Source: Candidatus Peregrinibacteria bacterium
GTDB taxonomy: Bacteria; Patescibacteriota; Gracilibacteria; UBA1369; LOWO2-01-FULL-3
Direction: 5' to 3'
Length of the DNA stretch: 10,813 nucleotides
Assembly (NCBI GenBank): GCA_016186245.1
Contig: JACPLZ010000055.1
Span: 1 to 10,813 of the forward strand
In this document: in pieces, positions 1 through 7,222 of the stretch
Numbering within the stretch: the stretch's first letter is position 1
Layout: every line of letters starts with the position of its first letter
Notes under the pieces: model-generated
Told to the model about the DNA's origin: nothing
The model's input: the letters and a program-made list of their open reading frames with translations, nothing else
The model's database searches: none
Position numbers and translations under genes: made by a program

Positions 1-210
1 GGACTTGGGTGGGCCAGCTTTTTCTACCTGCGCAAAGAGCAAAATAGTTTCCATCTCATATCTGCCGACATCGCAAGGTACGTGATTAGCAAGTATGCCT
101 ACTTCTGTTCCTGGCCGCACTTGATAGCCGGTTTCCTCTCTAAGTTCTTGGCGCGCAATTTCCACTGCTTTTGCAAAAACATCAGACGCACCGCCTTTGG
201 AGCATACTTT
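1..210 (-). pseudogene. Nudix hydrolase fragment lacking its N-terminus, running off the window
   Basis: Reading the minus strand from base 210 (just after an in-frame TAA at 213-211) to base 1 gives 70 uninterrupted codons. From about base 180 this reads like a Nudix hydrolase. It carries the C-terminal half of a Nudix box, QELREETGY, with the Glu residues that bind the catalytic divalent metal. The segment GILANHVPCDVGRYEMETIL follows, then FAQVE, as expected for the strands after the Nudix helix. The family hydrolyses nucleoside diphosphates linked to another moiety; the substrate cannot be told here. The start, the first strands and the GG...GE half of the box are absent, because the bases upstream belong to cysS in another frame. 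One Nudix position is off-consensus: Gln where Arg usually precedes the EL. The 3' end lies outside the window. It could be a gene remnant joined to cysS by deletion, or the product of a mis-join. Confidence in the family is fair; confidence that it is a functional gene is low. Confidence 0.6.
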
Positions 211-1055
211 TTAAAAATATCCTTCAAAGTAAAAAAATTCCCCAAACTTTTGCTCATTTTTTCATTATCAATTGTAATAAAGCCGTTATGAATCCAGTAC
301 CGTGCAAATTTTCCTTTTCCAAAAGCGCCGATAGACTGGGCAACTTCACATTCGTGATGGGGAAAGGTCAAATCAAGCCCCCCGCCATGAATATCAAAAC
401 TTTCCCCCAGATGTTTATAACTCATGGCGCTGCACTCAATGTGCCAGCCCGGCCGGCCATCGCCCCACGGGCTCGCCCAAAAGGGCTCGCCCTCCTTTTT
501 AAATTTCCAAAGAACGAAATCGTATGGATTACGCTTTGATTCCTTTACTTCCACCCGCGCCCCCATCTTCAAATTTTCCAGATTCTGTCCGGAAAGTTCT
601 CCATATGCCGCAAATTTATTCACATCAAAATACACTCCATCATCAAGCACATAAGTATACCCGCCATCCTCAAGCTTCTTTATAATCTCAACCATTTCCT
701 CAATATGCTCAGTCGCCTTCGGCTGTATATCAGGTTTCATCACCCCCAATGCCCCATAATCCCGTTCATATTCCGGAACAATTTTTTCCGCCAGCTCCGA
801 CACTTCAATACCTTCCTCATGCGCCCGATTTATCATCTTGTCGTCAATATCAGTATAATTCGACACAAATTTCACATTGTAGCCGCGATAAACAAAATAT
901 CTCCTGATAACATCAAACGAAACCGCGCTTCGTCCATGCCCCAGATGCGCGGAATCATAAACGGTCGGTCCGCAGACATACATCCCCGCACACCCATTTT
1001 TTAAAGGTTTAAATTTTTCTTTTTTTCCTGATTTTGTATTGAAAATTTGAATCAT
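99..1055 (-). CDS. cysS: Cysteinyl-tRNA synthetase, catalytic part only (C-terminally truncated or chimeric)
   Basis: Class I aminoacyl-tRNA synthetase that activates cysteine with ATP and charges tRNA-Cys in the cytoplasm. The signature regions are clear: CGPTVYDSAHLGH (residues 28-40, the HIGH motif as HLGH), SNYTDIDDKM (65-74), GWHIECSAM (203-211), DIHGGGLDLTFPHHE (221-235) and KMSKS (266-270). The zinc ligands Cys28, Cys208, His233 and Glu237 align with those of E. coli CysRS. Homology runs through about residue 293 (VRLMFLQ). The remaining 25 or so residues are unlike the family and are rich in Lys and Arg. They are the out-of-frame reading of a Nudix gene. Length is 318 against roughly 450-500 residues for the family, so the DALR/anticodon-binding domain is missing. 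The ATG at 1055 is 19 bp after the YggT stop, with no clear Shine-Dalgarno sequence. It is probably the last gene of the operon with YggT and the Ig-like protein. Identity is certain; whether this truncated product exists in the cell is doubtful, since CysRS is essential. Confidence 0.93.
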   Translation of the reverse strand: MIQIFNTKSGKKEKFKPLKNGCAGMYVCGPTVYDSAHLGHGRSAVSFDVIRRYFVYRGYNVKFVSNYTDIDDKMINRAHEEGIEVSELAEKIVPEYERDYGALGVMKPDIQPKATEHIEEMVEIIKKLEDGGYTYVLDDGVYFDVNKFAAYGELSGQNLENLKMGARVEVKESKRNPYDFVLWKFKKEGEPFWASPWGDGRPGWHIECSAMSYKHLGESFDIHGGGLDLTFPHHECEVAQSIGAFGKGKFARYWIHNGFITIDNEKMSKSLGNFFTLKDIFKKYAPKAVRLMFLQKQWKLRAKNLERKPAIKCGQEQK

Positions 1056-1074
1056 CTGTGCGGATCGTCACATA

Positions 1075-1368
1075 TTATCGCAATAAATTGCCCAAAAGCA
1101 TCACCACAAACTCGGCCAGAATATCTATACCGATCAATGCAATGATCGGGGACAAATCAATCATGCCAATTCTATGGGGAATCAGACGAACAAGTTTCAA
1201 AAACGGTTCAGTGGCGCTGTACAGAAAATTAGTCAATTGATTTCGCGGCTGGCTTTGGCCAAAAGTAAACCATGATACCAGCACTCTCGCGATAATGGCA
1301 TAAACGATAAAACTTCGGAGAATCTGCACAAATCTTATGGCAAAAATTACAATCTGGACTTTATCCAT
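1075..1368 (-). CDS. YggT family small integral membrane protein
   Basis: This 97-residue protein matches the compact YggT family in length and layout. A first hydrophobic helix (about residues 5-33) ends in the family motif ARVLVSWF (27-34). A polar stretch follows with the typical N..Y..TEPFLKLVR..P segment (about 43-64). LSPIIALIGI (72-81) then leads into the second helix and the C-terminus. The family sits in the cytoplasmic membrane; E. coli YggT is linked to osmotic or potassium tolerance, and in other bacteria homologues lie near division genes, but the molecular function is unsettled. The first 22 bp overlap the 3' end of the Ig-like protein gene upstream and no Shine-Dalgarno sequence is visible, so translation is probably coupled. 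cysS starts 19 bp downstream. The combination with a tRNA synthetase is probably just operon packing. Confidence 0.88.
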   Translation of the reverse strand: MDKVQIVIFAIRFVQILRSFIVYAIIARVLVSWFTFGQSQPRNQLTNFLYSATEPFLKLVRLIPHRIGMIDLSPIIALIGIDILAEFVVMLLGNLLR

Positions 1369-3122
1369 GAACGCATTTTACCATAAAAAACTCCGCCAAA
1401 AAGCGAAAGAATTAGAAGCCACCATATTTCCGGACCGGATTCACTGGCATCCCGCGGCAAATCTTTTAACGCATCTTTTCCTGCGGACCCATGAACGATA
1501 TCCGGAGGTAGAGCTGCGGCAACACCCGATGATGTGGGAGTACCGCTTGCAATCTGCTGAAAATTGGCGCTGATATTGCCGCGCGTATCCACGGCGGCAA
1601 CTCCAAAATAATACGGAATTCCATTATTTAAACCGGACACATACCACGTAGTGGCATTGCTGAAAGTATCCACGGCATTGGTCAAACTGTTTGGAGCGGT
1701 GCCATAGTAGATACGATAATTTTCTATTGGATTCACGGCAGGCACAGCCGGATCCCATTGGAGAGTAATTTTCCCATTGCCGGAAACAACACGGACATTT
1801 TTTACATCACCCGGTACAGCCTTGCCGGAACCATTAAATACTCCCACTTTCAATGTCGCCTGATTTTCAAAAGAAGCTTTATTGCCCAAAGCATCCTCGA
1901 CAGAAAAATTCAGAGGGTAATCCCCAAATTCAATTGGAGCAGCGATATTTGCGGAATAAAATCCCTGATTTGTTTTCAATAAATCATAAACATTCCCACC
2001 AAGATTTAACTGCACTTTCGCCAATTCTTCACTCGCATATAGTTTGATTTTTACGGATGAATTTGGATCCACGGGACCGGCCGGCTCCAACTCAACTTTT
2101 GTTATCTCCGGCACGACCGTATCAACTGTAATATCAACCGTTTTGCTTGGCGAGATTATCGTCCCCGTTTCATCCACGCTGGCCGCATAAATTTTATGGG
2201 CGCCTTCGTCAAGCGCGGCAGTCGTAAAAGTAAAATTTCCGTCAGCATCAGCCTGCATGCTGCCAATTGCAATTTCATTATCAAAAACTTTTAATCGATT
2301 GCCGGCTCCGGCTTTTCCCCGGACAACAACAACGTTATTGCTATAGGTGCCGGCAATTGGATTGGACAAAGTTATATCATTATCAAGTGCCGCATTTGAT
2401 CCATCCTTAACGTCAAAAACATAGCTTCCCTGAACCTCAAAATCTTCAGAATCAGTAGCCGTAACCTCATACAAACCGGATTTTGTGAATGTTAAAGCCA
2501 AACTGAACGTATGCTCGCCCTGGTCTTCTACTGTAAAAGTATAATCCTCCGGCAACTCCACCGGATCAACATCATTTCCTTTAATTGAAAAATCGACTTT
2601 ACCATTGTAATTTACAACATTTTCATCATTATCATCCTTTGCAATCAGCGTAAAAGTAACGCTGTCTCCGGGCTTTATATTTTCATCAACATCATCAAAT
2701 TCCAATTTTGAAATTTTGCCTGCCGGACTTCCTTTTGCAAAAGAGATTGAATCGAAATAGGCCACCTTGGCCCGCTGCGATAGAAGCACATCGGCTGTTA
2801 TATCGTAAGCAGCATAGGTTACAACACCTTTTTTGTATGACCCCGCTTCAAACAATGCTTTTCCGGCTTCATCGCTTGTTGCCGCAATGGCCCGGATATT
2901 TACATCTTCCGAGCTGGCAATCAGTTTTACTTTATGACCGCTGACCGGCTGCTTATCTTCATCAAGCAGCTGCACGCTTATGAGAGCTTTTTCATCATAG
3001 GAATTAACAACCTGATTTTTCGGCGAAAGAGTCGATTTTAAAGGAGAAATCTGGACATATCCATACGCTTGTCCTGTAAACAGGAGCAACAATACAGAAA
3101 TAACTATAATTTTTATTTTCAT
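1347..3122 (-). CDS. Secreted multi-domain Ig-like/FnIII surface protein with C-terminal membrane anchor
   Basis: The 591-residue protein begins with a signal peptide (MKIK, then a hydrophobic core at residues 5-16, with likely cleavage near AYG, 19-21). Four Ig-like beta-sandwich units follow. Residues about 32-122 resemble the invasin/intimin Big_1 type (VQLLDEDKQPVSGHKV, then TSDEAGKALFEAG). Residues about 138-238 form an Ig-like unit, and about 248-334 a bacterial Ig-like unit (NPIAGTYSNNVVVVRGKAGAG, shown in part). Residues about 338-426 form another. A fibronectin type III domain spans about 435-533 (ITLQWDP, IENYRIYYG, YYFGVAAVD). The tail has a Pro/Ser/Asp linker, SGPE (562-565), one membrane helix (about 566-580) and basic residues (KMRSWIKSRL). 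This is a cell-surface or adhesion-like architecture; the ligand is unknown. It is the first gene of the operon with YggT and cysS. A possible Shine-Dalgarno AGGA lies 11 nt before the ATG. Its promoter should lie in the 144-bp gap shared with the divergent 7TM gene. Confidence 0.85.
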   Translation of the reverse strand: MKIKIIVISVLLLLFTGQAYGYVQISPLKSTLSPKNQVVNSYDEKALISVQLLDEDKQPVSGHKVKLIASSEDVNIRAIAATSDEAGKALFEAGSYKKGVVTYAAYDITADVLLSQRAKVAYFDSISFAKGSPAGKISKLEFDDVDENIKPGDSVTFTLIAKDDNDENVVNYNGKVDFSIKGNDVDPVELPEDYTFTVEDQGEHTFSLALTFTKSGLYEVTATDSEDFEVQGSYVFDVKDGSNAALDNDITLSNPIAGTYSNNVVVVRGKAGAGNRLKVFDNEIAIGSMQADADGNFTFTTAALDEGAHKIYAASVDETGTIISPSKTVDITVDTVVPEITKVELEPAGPVDPNSSVKIKLYASEELAKVQLNLGGNVYDLLKTNQGFYSANIAAPIEFGDYPLNFSVEDALGNKASFENQATLKVGVFNGSGKAVPGDVKNVRVVSGNGKITLQWDPAVPAVNPIENYRIYYGTAPNSLTNAVDTFSNATTWYVSGLNNGIPYYFGVAAVDTRGNISANFQQIASGTPTSSGVAAALPPDIVHGSAGKDALKDLPRDASESGPEIWWLLILSLFGGVFYGKMRSWIKSRL

Positions 3123-3266
3123 ATTTGTTTTAATCCTGCAATTCTACCTTAAAACACTTATTTCTTCAATTCTCCCCACAATCATACTGACCACCCGTCA
3201 AGTAAATAAAAATTGATGGAATTCATCAGGAATATTTGATAGAGTCAAAATATCATTTCTTAGATT
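3123..3266. promoter_or_regulatory. Divergent intergenic region holding promoters for both flanking operons
   Basis: This 144-bp AT-rich gap separates the leftward Ig-like surface gene from the rightward 7TM/ATP-grasp unit, so it must hold the promoters for both. On the minus strand a TTGACG box (3201-3196) is a fair -35 match, but the only good -10 look-alike, TATGAT (3186-3181), is only 9 bases further on, too close to pair with it. On the plus strand TTGATG near 3213 and TTGATA near 3236 are weak -35 or -10 look-alikes. No convincing complete sigma-70 pair is visible in either direction. There is no tRNA, terminator or clear operator. An imperfect palindrome around GAATTC (about 3214-3228) may be chance. 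Confidence 0.3.
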
Positions 3267-4805
3267 ATGACAAAAAAAATTTACGCGGCATTATTCGTTT
3301 TACCTTTTTTATGCGGCCAGATTGCCGCTGCACAGACTTCCCCTGCAAATGATACTTACTTAAAAGCCGCCATCACTCTGGATCCCGCCATCGAAATTCA
3401 AAAAAGCACTTTATTTGATGCCTCCCAATCATTCATTCCCGGTACGGATAGGGGAGTGAAATATGAATGGGATTTTGGCGACGGAAACCGCAATGAGGGA
3501 ATCGAAGTACTCCACACCTATCAAACACCCGGACCATACACAGTCAGCCTTACAGTAAGTGACGGCATCGCGACATCACAGCAGAAATTGGATGTTTTTG
3601 CCTATACAAAACTTCTCGTTCTTATAACAGATCATGAAGAAGACCAGGATAGAATTGAAATCATTCGCGATTTTGCGGAAAAAAAAGGAACATTCTTTAA
3701 AATAATCGACAGCTTTGGCTCAAGCACTGAATTTATTTCTGAAGAAATTTTGACTAAAAAACTTACCGAAGAAGCTCAAAGTCTCAGAAAAAGCAAAGAA
3801 ATTATAGTATGGACAAAAGAAAATGCCGGCTTGAACGCACTATCCCGTTTCATCAGAAATAACCAGCAAAAATCAATTTCCGACCTGTCCCAAAAAACAA
3901 TTCTTGTTATCGATCAGAATGTAAGTGGTAATATCAGCAGAATAGAACGGCAATTTCCCCTCCTGAATCCCAAACAAATCATTATCGCCAAAGAAGGCGC
4001 AATTGAAGACCTCATTGAAAGCAAAAACACCGCCGATTTCATAAGAATAATGAAAGAGAGAGGACGAAATCACGAAATTATCACAGCCCAAAGCGGCAAA
4101 CTTCGCCCCTGGAATTTCATGAGTTACTTTGTAAAATTATTGACCGACAAAGGTATCCCCGATAATACAATTGCACTGCTTCTGCTGTTGCCGGTCATCG
4201 CAACCGTAGTCGCGTTTATGCGGCAGGTTATAGGCATTACAACTTTTGGAATTTACACCCCGTCAATAATCACACTTTCATTTCTCATCATCGGCATTTA
4301 CGCAGGTCTGCTAACTCTCATCATAGCAATTGTAATAGGCACTTTGGCAAGACCGCTCCTCAGACATGTGCGCATGCTGTTTATCCCAAAAATGGCCATC
4401 ATAATCACGGCAGTGTCACTGACACTGTTTCTTGTGCTGATTATCAGCCTCCAGCTTGGATTGTTCAACTCCGCATTCCTATCCATCGCCATATTTCCAA
4501 TGCTGATTTTAAGCACACTGGTGGAAAAATTCGTAACCGGAAAAAGTGAAAAAAGCTATATGTCCGCCTCAGTGTTAATGTTGGAAACGCTGGTTGTCGC
4601 TTTTGTTGCATACTTTATCGCCGGCGGAGAAATCAATCTCGGCTTTGCCACCCTCAAATTGGAACTGGTAAAAAGACTTTTGCTCAATTACCCCGAAACC
4701 ATCTTTTTATTCGTCGTATTTGACGTCCTGCTTGGCAAATGGACAGGCTTGCGTGTTTTGGAACGCGTAAGATTCAGGGAAGTTTTAAGACATATAGAAG
4801 AGTAA
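3267..4805 (+). CDS. Secretory PKD - alpha/beta - seven-helix membrane protein, partner of the RimK-like ligase
   Basis: The 512-residue protein starts with a signal peptide (residues 1-22, AAAQ at the end). A PKD domain spans about 31-113 (YEWDFGDG at 66-73, then HTY at 83-85 and VSLTVSDG). Residues about 114-272 alternate strands and helices (KLLVLITD, KEIIVWT, QKTILVID, KQIIIAK) like an alpha/beta Rossmann-type domain I do not recognise. The C-terminal half has about seven membrane helices (near 301-319, 331-345, 346-361, 374-397, 400-420, 434-453, 476-490). It includes VIGITTFGIYTPSIITLSF, typical of the 7TM module normally fused to an inactive transglutaminase. That module is known next to RimK-related ATP-grasp genes, exactly as here: the ligase starts 11 bp downstream. 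The usual transglutaminase-like domain is not visible and seems replaced by PKD plus alpha/beta. The PKD and alpha/beta parts should lie outside the membrane. Its likely role is to present or transport the substrate or product of the ligase (inference). The ATG has no good Shine-Dalgarno sequence. Confidence 0.8.
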   Translation: MTKKIYAALFVLPFLCGQIAAAQTSPANDTYLKAAITLDPAIEIQKSTLFDASQSFIPGTDRGVKYEWDFGDGNRNEGIEVLHTYQTPGPYTVSLTVSDGIATSQQKLDVFAYTKLLVLITDHEEDQDRIEIIRDFAEKKGTFFKIIDSFGSSTEFISEEILTKKLTEEAQSLRKSKEIIVWTKENAGLNALSRFIRNNQQKSISDLSQKTILVIDQNVSGNISRIERQFPLLNPKQIIIAKEGAIEDLIESKNTADFIRIMKERGRNHEIITAQSGKLRPWNFMSYFVKLLTDKGIPDNTIALLLLLPVIATVVAFMRQVIGITTFGIYTPSIITLSFLIIGIYAGLLTLIIAIVIGTLARPLLRHVRMLFIPKMAIIITAVSLTLFLVLIISLQLGLFNSAFLSIAIFPMLILSTLVEKFVTGKSEKSYMSASVLMLETLVVAFVAYFIAGGEINLGFATLKLELVKRLLLNYPETIFLFVVFDVLLGKWTGLRVLERVRFREVLRHIEE

Positions 4806-4816
4806 ATTAGCAATTT

Positions 4817-7222
4817 ATGATTTTCTCCACCAAAGGCATCCTCGGCATTAACGCTAGAAATCTTCTCTACATCCGGCCTTACAACGAAAATAAGGCGATC
4901 CGTTTTGCCGATGACAAAATTAAAACAAAACAGTTTTTGGCCGCGCGGGATATTCCTGTCCCAAAACTTTATGGAATCATCCATGATAATGCAGAGCTTG
5001 AAAAATTTGATTTTAACAGTTTGCCAAACCAGTTTGCCCTAAAACCAAACAAAGGATTCGGAGGAGAAGGCATCATCCCCGTTGCCGAAAAAAAAAACAA
5101 TTACCTGGTAAGCGTCAGCGGCAAACGATATTCCAAACATTACATAAAAAATCATATACGGGACATTCTTGACGGACAATATTCAATAACAAACATGGCG
5201 GATTACGCGTTTTTTGAACAGCTGATAGTGTCCGATGAACGCATTGGCAAGTATTCCTACGCCGGACTTCCCGACATACGCATCGTTGTCCATAATCTCA
5301 TTCCGGTAATGGCAATGCTTCGTCTTCCCACAAAAGAATCACAGGGAAAAGCCAATTTACATCAGGGCGCAGTGGGAGTGGGTATAGACATAGCCAAGGG
5401 AGAATGTACCCACATCGCCTACAAAAACAGGATTATTGAAGAACTGCCTGACGGCCTCGGCCGCATTGCCGGCACAAAAATACCTTTTTGGGATGACCTT
5501 CTTACAATTGCCTCGCGCATACAGCTGATCACAAATCTCGGCTACATGGCAGCCGATTTATGCATTGATAAAAATATCGGTCCGGTGCTGTTGGAAATAA
5601 ATGCAAGAGCCGGTTTAGGAGTACAGATAGCCAATCTCGCCCCTCTCCGCAAGCGGCTTCAAAGAATTGAAGGAGTTAAAGTCACCACTCCCCAAAAAGG
5701 CGTTAGAATCGCCAAAGACATGTTTGGTCACTCAGTGGAAAAAGAAATCGCCCAAATATCCGGCAAAGAAATTATTGGCACGGAAGAAAAAGTGGAGATC
5801 ATTCAAAAAAAAGATACTTTCCGCGTGCTGGCAAAAGTGGATACCACCAAAAGAATAAGTATTCTGGATGAAGAATTGGCCGCAAAATACGGCCTCCTCG
5901 ATAACGAAAAAAACTACGACGATGAAAAATCCACTCTCAAGATAAAATTCACGCTTAAAAACAGGCGCATTCAAACAGTCGTTGATATCGAAAAAATTAT
6001 TTCCGATAAACACAAAATGATTCTCGGCAGTCGCGATCTGCAGGATTTCCTTATCGACACCAGCGCAAAAGAACCAAAAACTGAAAAAAGACCGGTATCG
6101 CAACCGGCAAAGCAGGTGATTTTTAACAATCGCATAAATTTCAGCGAAATTGATAAACAGCTGATGAACATAGACAACAAGATAAAACTTTTATTTCACA
6201 TCAGGCCGGTCAATATTGCCGCCGAGCAGGAAAAATTCCTGAAAAATCCGGTTAAAAATCCGCAGTTTGAATATCCAAAATTGAAATTTGATCCTCTTGA
6301 ATTGGTCGATTCACTCAATAAAATTCAGATGGACGACTCTCCTCTTGGAGAGATTTTTGCCGCAAAAAAGCGCGAAATCGCCCTGAAAATAAAATTGCTC
6401 GAATCCATAAATGAAACAGACTTTTCCGAAACTTCCATTCAGCTTTTCGGGAAACCGACAGCGGAAGAAATTGAAAATTGTGAAATGTTGATCGGCAAAA
6501 TTGACATCAAACGTGAAAACCGCCGCAACGAGAATGAAGAAAATCTCGATGCTGAATACGCCAGGGAAAAATTTGAAAAAGCGTTTGCAAAATACAATCT
6601 CAACCACTGGAAAGTAGGCATTAAAGAAGATCTTGTCTCAAATTGCGTGGCAGGAAAAAATAATCGCCTGTTTGTTAAAAAAAGCGCCAAATTCACAAAA
6701 GAAAGGATAGAAGCGCTTATTGTGCATGAAATTGAAACACATATACTGACCGCCGAAAACGGCAAAATGCAGCCATATGAAATTTTCAACCGCGGATTGG
6801 CCAATTACCTTAAAACACAGGAGGGATTGGCGGTGTATAACGTGGAGCAGCAGCAAAACGCGCCATTTGAAAAAAACCACAAAGCAATGGCCCATGTCCT
6901 GGCGATAGACATGGCTCTAAAAGGAACATTTATCGAAGTTTTTGACAAACTTCTAAATTTGAATTTTTCAAAAGAACAAGCATTTAGATCGGCATTAAAA
7001 TCAAAACGCGGATTTATGGACACCGGTCGAAAAGGAGCTTTTACAAAAGATTATATTTACTATTACGGCTATCACGAAATTAAGAGTTTTGCCCAAAAAG
7101 GCGGTGATCTTAAAAAACTTTATATCGGCAAACTTGACGTAGCCGACCTCGATAAAATAAAAGGAATCCCGGGAATTATTGAGCCGAAAATACTCCCAAC
7201 CTGGCTTAGGAACCTTAAATAA
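4817..7222 (+). CDS. Three-domain fusion: RimK-like ATP-grasp ligase + RimB-like retropepsin domain + DUF1704 zinc metallopeptidase
   Basis: The 801-residue protein opens with LGINARNLLYI (residues 9-19), the usual start of alpha-L-glutamate-ligase-like/sugar-transfer-associated ATP-grasp proteins. ATP-grasp landmarks are Lys76, the glycine loop GFGGEG (80-85), Glu134, PDIRIV (152-157), RLPT...GKANLHQGAVGVGID (169-191) and metal ligands Asp247, Glu260 and Asn262 in EINAR. The domain ends near residue 300. Residues about 310-416 resemble RimB-type retropepsin-fold 'ATP-dependent zinc protease' proteins: AKVDTTKRISILDEELA (339-355), then MILGSRDLQDFLID (401-414). The catalytic DTGA is DTTK here, so activity is doubtful. 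After a charged linker, residues about 440-801 form a DUF1704 domain with HEIETH (637-642, HExxxH zinc site), TQEGLAVYN (667-675) and FTKDYIYYYG (742-751). DUF1704 includes the MATCAP tubulin carboxypeptidases. No signal peptide or membrane helix is seen, so it probably acts in the cytoplasm beside the upstream 7TM protein. It probably ligates an amino acid or peptide, and perhaps trims it; the substrate is unknown. Confidence 0.88.
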   Translation: MIFSTKGILGINARNLLYIRPYNENKAIRFADDKIKTKQFLAARDIPVPKLYGIIHDNAELEKFDFNSLPNQFALKPNKGFGGEGIIPVAEKKNNYLVSVSGKRYSKHYIKNHIRDILDGQYSITNMADYAFFEQLIVSDERIGKYSYAGLPDIRIVVHNLIPVMAMLRLPTKESQGKANLHQGAVGVGIDIAKGECTHIAYKNRIIEELPDGLGRIAGTKIPFWDDLLTIASRIQLITNLGYMAADLCIDKNIGPVLLEINARAGLGVQIANLAPLRKRLQRIEGVKVTTPQKGVRIAKDMFGHSVEKEIAQISGKEIIGTEEKVEIIQKKDTFRVLAKVDTTKRISILDEELAAKYGLLDNEKNYDDEKSTLKIKFTLKNRRIQTVVDIEKIISDKHKMILGSRDLQDFLIDTSAKEPKTEKRPVSQPAKQVIFNNRINFSEIDKQLMNIDNKIKLLFHIRPVNIAAEQEKFLKNPVKNPQFEYPKLKFDPLELVDSLNKIQMDDSPLGEIFAAKKREIALKIKLLESINETDFSETSIQLFGKPTAEEIENCEMLIGKIDIKRENRRNENEENLDAEYAREKFEKAFAKYNLNHWKVGIKEDLVSNCVAGKNNRLFVKKSAKFTKERIEALIVHEIETHILTAENGKMQPYEIFNRGLANYLKTQEGLAVYNVEQQQNAPFEKNHKAMAHVLAIDMALKGTFIEVFDKLLNLNFSKEQAFRSALKSKRGFMDTGRKGAFTKDYIYYYGYHEIKSFAQKGGDLKKLYIGKLDVADLDKIKGIPGIIEPKILPTWLRNLK

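Noticed and set aside
1..180. Recoding of a simple frameshift to restore full-length CysRS
   Set aside because: None of the readings after base 180 resembles the CysRS C-terminal domain; the other frame is Nudix, so a single indel does not explain the break.
171..539. Open frame of 122 codons on the plus strand across cysS
   Set aside because: It is the antisense of the conserved CysRS catalytic domain and shows no family resemblance.
3200..3266. Complete sigma-70 promoter for the 7TM gene
   Set aside because: TTGATG and TTGATA boxes occur, but no matching TATAAT-like element lies at proper spacing, so only the region as a whole is reported.
5732..6103. Open frame of 123 codons on the minus strand inside the ATP-grasp/DUF1704 gene
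   Set aside because: It is a Phe-rich antisense reading of Lys/Glu-rich coding sequence with no recognisable motif; the plus-strand gene is strongly supported.
6439..6804. Open frame of 121 codons on the minus strand across the DUF1704 region
   Set aside because: It overlaps the HEIETH-containing segment of the real gene and has no motif or ribosome-binding site.
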